Below are positions 7,364 to 9,341 of a DNA stretch of 9,341 nucleotides, piece by piece. The stretch lies in NCBI GenBank assembly GCA_003023485.1, contig PXSG01000019.1, positions 1 to 9,341 of the forward strand, in the 5' to 3' direction. A model generated the notes under the pieces. That model did not search any database, was not told where the DNA came from, and saw only the letters and a list, made by a program, of their open reading frames with translations. The DNA comes from Halobacteriales archaeon SW_10_68_16. GTDB taxonomy: Archaea; Halobacteriota; Halobacteria; Halobacteriales; Haloarculaceae. The translations under genes were made by a program, and so were the position numbers. How positions within the stretch are numbered: position 1 is the stretch's first letter; each line of letters begins with the position of its first letter.

Positions 7364-8341
7364 ATGGAGTACACGACCCTCGGCCCCACGGGACTGGAGG
7401 TCTCGCGGCTGTGTCTCGGCTGCATGAACTTCGGCAGCGGACAACCCTGGATGGTCGACGACGAGGCGCAGGCCCACGCGGTCATCGACCGCGCGCTCGA
7501 ACTCGGCATCAACTTCTTCGACACGGCGAACGTCTACTCGGACGGCGAGAGCGAGGAGATTCTCGGCCGGGCACTCAACGACCGGGACCGCGCGGAACTG
7601 GTCGTCGCCACCAAGGTCTACGGCCCGATGTCCGACGGCCCCAACGGCCAGGGACTCTCGCGCAAGCACGTCCTCGACCAGGCCCGCGCGAGCCTCGACC
7701 GCCTCGGGCTCGATTACGTCGACCTCTACCAGATCCACCGCTGGGACGAGGCCACGCCAATCGCGGAGACGCTCTCGGCGCTGGACTCCCTGATCGAGGA
7801 GGGACTGGTCCGCTACGTCGGCGCGTCCACGATGCCCGCCTGGAAGCTGATGAAGGCACTCCACGCGGCCGACGTCGAGAACTACGAGCGGTTCGTCTCG
7901 ATGCAGTGCGAGTACAACCTCGTGGACAGACACGAGGAGGCCAACGTCTTGCCGCTCTGTACCGACCAGGACCTCGGCGTCATTCCGTGGTCGCCGCTGG
8001 CGGGTGGCTTCCTCGCGGACAAGTACGAACGCGGCGAGGACCCAGAGGAGGGCCGGGCTGCCACCGACGAGTTCATGGAAAAACGGTTCAGCGACGCGGG
8101 CTGGGCGGTCCTGGAGGTGGTCCGCGAACTCGCCGACCGGAAGGACGCCACCGCCGCGCAGGTCGCGCTCGCCTGGTTGCTCCACAGTGATGTCGTCGAC
8201 GCACCCATCGTCGGGCCCCGCACCATCGAGCACCTCGAGGACAACGTCGGCGCTCTCGACGTTTCGCTGACGCCCGGAGAAACCGACCGGCTGGAGGCGC
8301 CGGTCACGCCCGTCTGGAACCGCGACATCGGCGACGTGTAG
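7364..8341 (+). CDS. Aldo/keto reductase, YajO-like
   Basis: The 325-residue protein is a complete NADPH-type aldo/keto reductase (TIM barrel). The catalytic tetrad is visible as D53 (FFDTANVYSDG), Y58, K84 (VATKVYG) and H125 (YQIHRWDEATPI). Nucleotide-site motifs EYNLVDR, VIPWSPLAGG and APIVGPRTIEHL follow in the usual order. The N-terminus (LGPTGLEVSRLCLGCMNFG) and the HRWD block are close to the E. coli YajO type. It would reduce an aldehyde or ketone to an alcohol in the cytoplasm; the physiological substrate cannot be told. ATG 7364 is preferred over an in-frame TTG at 7349 because the family begins MEYTxLGxTGLxVS and the TATA-like box lies about 30 bases upstream. It follows the Rieske gene by 56 bases and faces a small minus-strand ORF whose stop lies just beyond its own. 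Confidence 0.94.
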   Translation: MEYTTLGPTGLEVSRLCLGCMNFGSGQPWMVDDEAQAHAVIDRALELGINFFDTANVYSDGESEEILGRALNDRDRAELVVATKVYGPMSDGPNGQGLSRKHVLDQARASLDRLGLDYVDLYQIHRWDEATPIAETLSALDSLIEEGLVRYVGASTMPAWKLMKALHAADVENYERFVSMQCEYNLVDRHEEANVLPLCTDQDLGVIPWSPLAGGFLADKYERGEDPEEGRAATDEFMEKRFSDAGWAVLEVVRELADRKDATAAQVALAWLLHSDVVDAPIVGPRTIEHLEDNVGALDVSLTPGETDRLEAPVTPVWNRDIGDV

Positions 8342-8345
8342 TCGC

Positions 8346-8483
8346 TTAGAGTCCGCCCGGCGGCTTGATCTCCGTCGCGGCCTGCTCGTCCCCGACCGTG
8401 TGGATGGGCAACTCGCCGCCGCGCTGGCCGACTGTCTGTACGATCGCGTCACGTACCTCTCGGAGGAACAATGTTACTTTCAT
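8346..8483 (-). CDS. Small hypothetical protein (45 aa)
   Basis: I do not recognise this family. The frame encodes MKVTLFLREVRDAIV followed by QRGGELPIHTVGDEQA and ends KPPGGL. The first part could form an amphipathic helix and the middle a beta hairpin. Codons in the second half are GC3-rich like the real genes, while the first five codons are AT-richer. The stop lies 5 bases beyond the convergent reductase stop, a tight tail-to-tail arrangement. A second ATG at 8493 (MSKDESNIVPPRG) sits at better leaderless distance from the TATA-like CTTATATG (8514-8521) but stops after 14 codons in a different frame. So the annotated start is uncertain and a frame error is possible. Its upstream region is the AT-rich segment with operator-like repeats. 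Confidence 0.42.
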   Translation of the reverse strand: MKVTLFLREVRDAIVQTVGQRGGELPIHTVGDEQAATEIKPPGGL

Positions 8484-8484
8484 C

Positions 8485-8504
8485 TTTACTCATTTTAAAG
8501 TAAA
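8485..8504. repeat. Inverted repeat TTTACT-N8-AGTAAA, possible operator
   Basis: Two perfect 6-bp arms are separated by 8 bases, in the promoter region immediately upstream of the 45-aa ORF start. The 20-bp overall size is typical of a dimeric HTH repressor site. The assignment is by symmetry and position only. Confidence 0.4.
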
Positions 8505-8518
8505 CTCTGTACGCATAT

Positions 8519-8545
8519 AAGTGCATCGATAAAAAGTGCATGGAT
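8519..8545. repeat. Direct repeat AAGTGCATSGAT, two copies 15 bases apart
   Basis: Copies at 8519-8530 and 8534-8545 differ at one base (AAGTGCATCGAT and AAGTGCATGGAT). The second copy also starts an inverted pair, AAGTG at 8534 and CACTT at 8549-8553, again spanning 20 bp. Regulator binding is a plausible reading but is not shown. Confidence 0.42.
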
Positions 8546-8658
8546 GTTCACTTGATCTCTTTTTTGGAATCTATGTAGGTTTCTATGCCCTATTTTTCGC
8601 CTGTTCGTTTCTTTCTCCGTGTTATACCGACACGTTCGTCATTTCGAGCGGAGGTAGT

Positions 8659-8712
8659 ATGAACTGTCGACCAGCGGTCTTTTGTGAGTGCGAGGCAGGC
8701 ATACGGCCGTGA
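8659..8712 (+). other. Possible 17-codon upstream ORF before the GH31 gene
   Basis: ATG 8659 opens MNCRPAVFCECEAGIRP and ends at TGA 8710-8712, overlapping the proposed GTG start (8709) as GTGA. A GGAGGT lies just upstream at 8650-8655, although its spacing of 3 bases is short. This would allow translational coupling, but so short an ORF can arise by chance. Confidence 0.2.
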
Positions 8713-9341
8713 CGCTGCCCGATCACCTGATTCCGGATTTCGAGCCCGTCGCCCGGGAGGAGGCGGTCGTCACGGGGCCGAACTCCCGGTTCACGGTACT
8801 GACGCCACGACTCCTCCGGCTGGAACACCACCCCGGGGGCGCCTTCGAGGATCGGCCCACACAGCTCGTCTGGTACCGCGACCAGCCTGTGCCCGAATTC
8901 GACGTCGAGCGAACCAATCGAACTGTCCGACGGGACGGTCTGGCGCTACGGCGACGACGACCCCGGCAATCTCGGCGGCGCGCTCCGGACACTGGACGAC
9001 GTCGACGGCCCGGCCGAACTCGAACAGGGCCTGCTCTCGCGTGACGGGTGGACCGTCGTCGACGACAGCGACTCGCTGGCATTCGGATCGGACGGCTGGC
9101 TCGAACCGCGCACGGACGGCGAGGACCGCTACTTCTTCGGGTACGGCGACGACTACCGGGACTGCCTGGACGCGTTCACGGACATCGCGGGCGCGGCGCC
9201 GATGCCCCCGCGCTGGGCGCTGGGCAACTGGTGGAGCCGCTACTGGGAGTACAGCCAGGACGAACTGATCGATCTGATGACTGCGTTCCGCGAGCGCGGC
9301 CTCCCGCTGTCGGTCTGTGTCGTCGACATGGACTGGCACGT
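8709..9341 (+). pseudogene. Glycoside hydrolase family 31 (alpha-glucosidase type), 5' part, frameshifted
   Basis: GH31 enzymes hydrolyse alpha-glucosides or alpha-xylosides. GTG 8709 opens MTLPDHLIPDFEPVA and an N-terminal domain with FTVLTPRLLRLEHHPGG and WYRDQPVPEFDVERT. After about residue 70 (near 8916) this frame becomes Arg-rich nonsense. GH31 similarity resumes one frame over from about 8917: IELSDGTVWRYGDDDPGNLG, DGWTVVDDSDSLAF, RYFFGYGDDYRDCL, PMPPRWALGNWWSRYWEYSQ and VCVVDMDWH. The usual beta-strand segment between the two parts (about 25-30 residues) appears to be missing, so a deletion of about 75-90 bases (2 mod 3) is more likely than a one-base slip. The catalytic acids lie beyond the right edge. 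A TATA-like TCTTTTGTG at about 8678-8686 supports the GTG start; an in-frame GTG at 8688 is the alternative. Confidence 0.8.

Larger units (their letters stand above)
8471..8690. promoter_or_regulatory. AT-rich divergent control region between the 45-aa ORF and the GH31 gene
   Basis: This stretch stands out as strongly A/T-rich in an otherwise GC-rich window. It contains TATA-like elements (CATATAAG at 8514-8521, readable in both directions as a TATA-like run), T-tracts near 8559-8575, a 20-bp inverted repeat, and a direct repeat. I see no convincing longer gene inside it. The arrangement suggests regulated divergent transcription of the small ORF and the glycosidase gene; no specific regulator can be named. 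Confidence 0.5.

Noticed and set aside
7331..8452. 373-codon minus-strand frame opposite the aldo/keto reductase
   Set aside because: The reductase has its full catalytic tetrad on the plus strand; the antisense frame is a composition shadow. Part of its 5' end overlaps the more plausible 45-aa ORF in another frame.
8519..8545. Two-copy direct repeat as a CRISPR array
   Set aside because: There are only two 12-bp copies with a 3-base gap, far too short and too close for repeat-spacer units, and there are no cas genes nearby.
8559..8640. T-rich stretch as part of an insertion sequence or terminator of the reductase gene
   Set aside because: I see no terminal inverted repeats, target duplication or transposase frame, and the T-tract is more than 200 bases past the reductase stop, beyond a convergent ORF.

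Overview
The window looks like chromosomal DNA from a halophilic archaeon (Halobacteria). It is very GC-rich, codons mostly end in G or C, and the proteins are rich in Asp and Glu. Genes have TATA-like boxes about 25-30 bases before the start codon rather than Shine-Dalgarno sites (leaderless transcripts). Several genes belong to families I know mainly from haloarchaea: a DUF2298/YYY membrane protein, an HAH_0734-family protein, an AlaX with a DHHA1 tail, and a zinc-ribbon/HTH bridging factor.

Layout. 3-1880 (+): C-terminal part of a large DUF2298 membrane protein carrying an extracytoplasmic Ig-like (He_PIG) domain and a thrombospondin-3-like Ca-binding repeat. Its stop overlaps the stop of a convergent 84-aa HAH_0734-family gene (1877-2131, -). 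Leftward from about 4.1 kb lie three minus-strand genes: an unrecognised 51-60 aa ORF, an aMBF1-like regulator with a frameshift, and alaX with a frame-breaking deletion of its glycine-rich motif. Rightward run mutS (4176-6851), a Rieske ferredoxin (6903-7307) and a YajO-like aldo/keto reductase (7364-8341). A 45-aa minus-strand ORF (8346-8483) then faces an AT-rich control region of about 220 bp (8471-8690). The 5' part of a GH31 alpha-glucosidase gene follows and runs off the right edge; it too has a frame break with missing residues.

How they fit together. This is mostly a housekeeping neighbourhood (mismatch repair, tRNA editing, basal transcription co-activator, redox proteins) with a sugar-catabolic gene starting at the right. 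I see no obvious multi-gene defence or mobile system. The strongest unusual signal is that three recognisable genes (alaX, aMBF1, GH31), and perhaps the small ORF next to mutS, have broken frames while the long mutS, DUF2298 and reductase frames are intact. This means either local gene decay or assembly/sequencing errors, and the sequence alone cannot separate the two. No tRNA, rRNA, CRISPR array or insertion sequence was seen.
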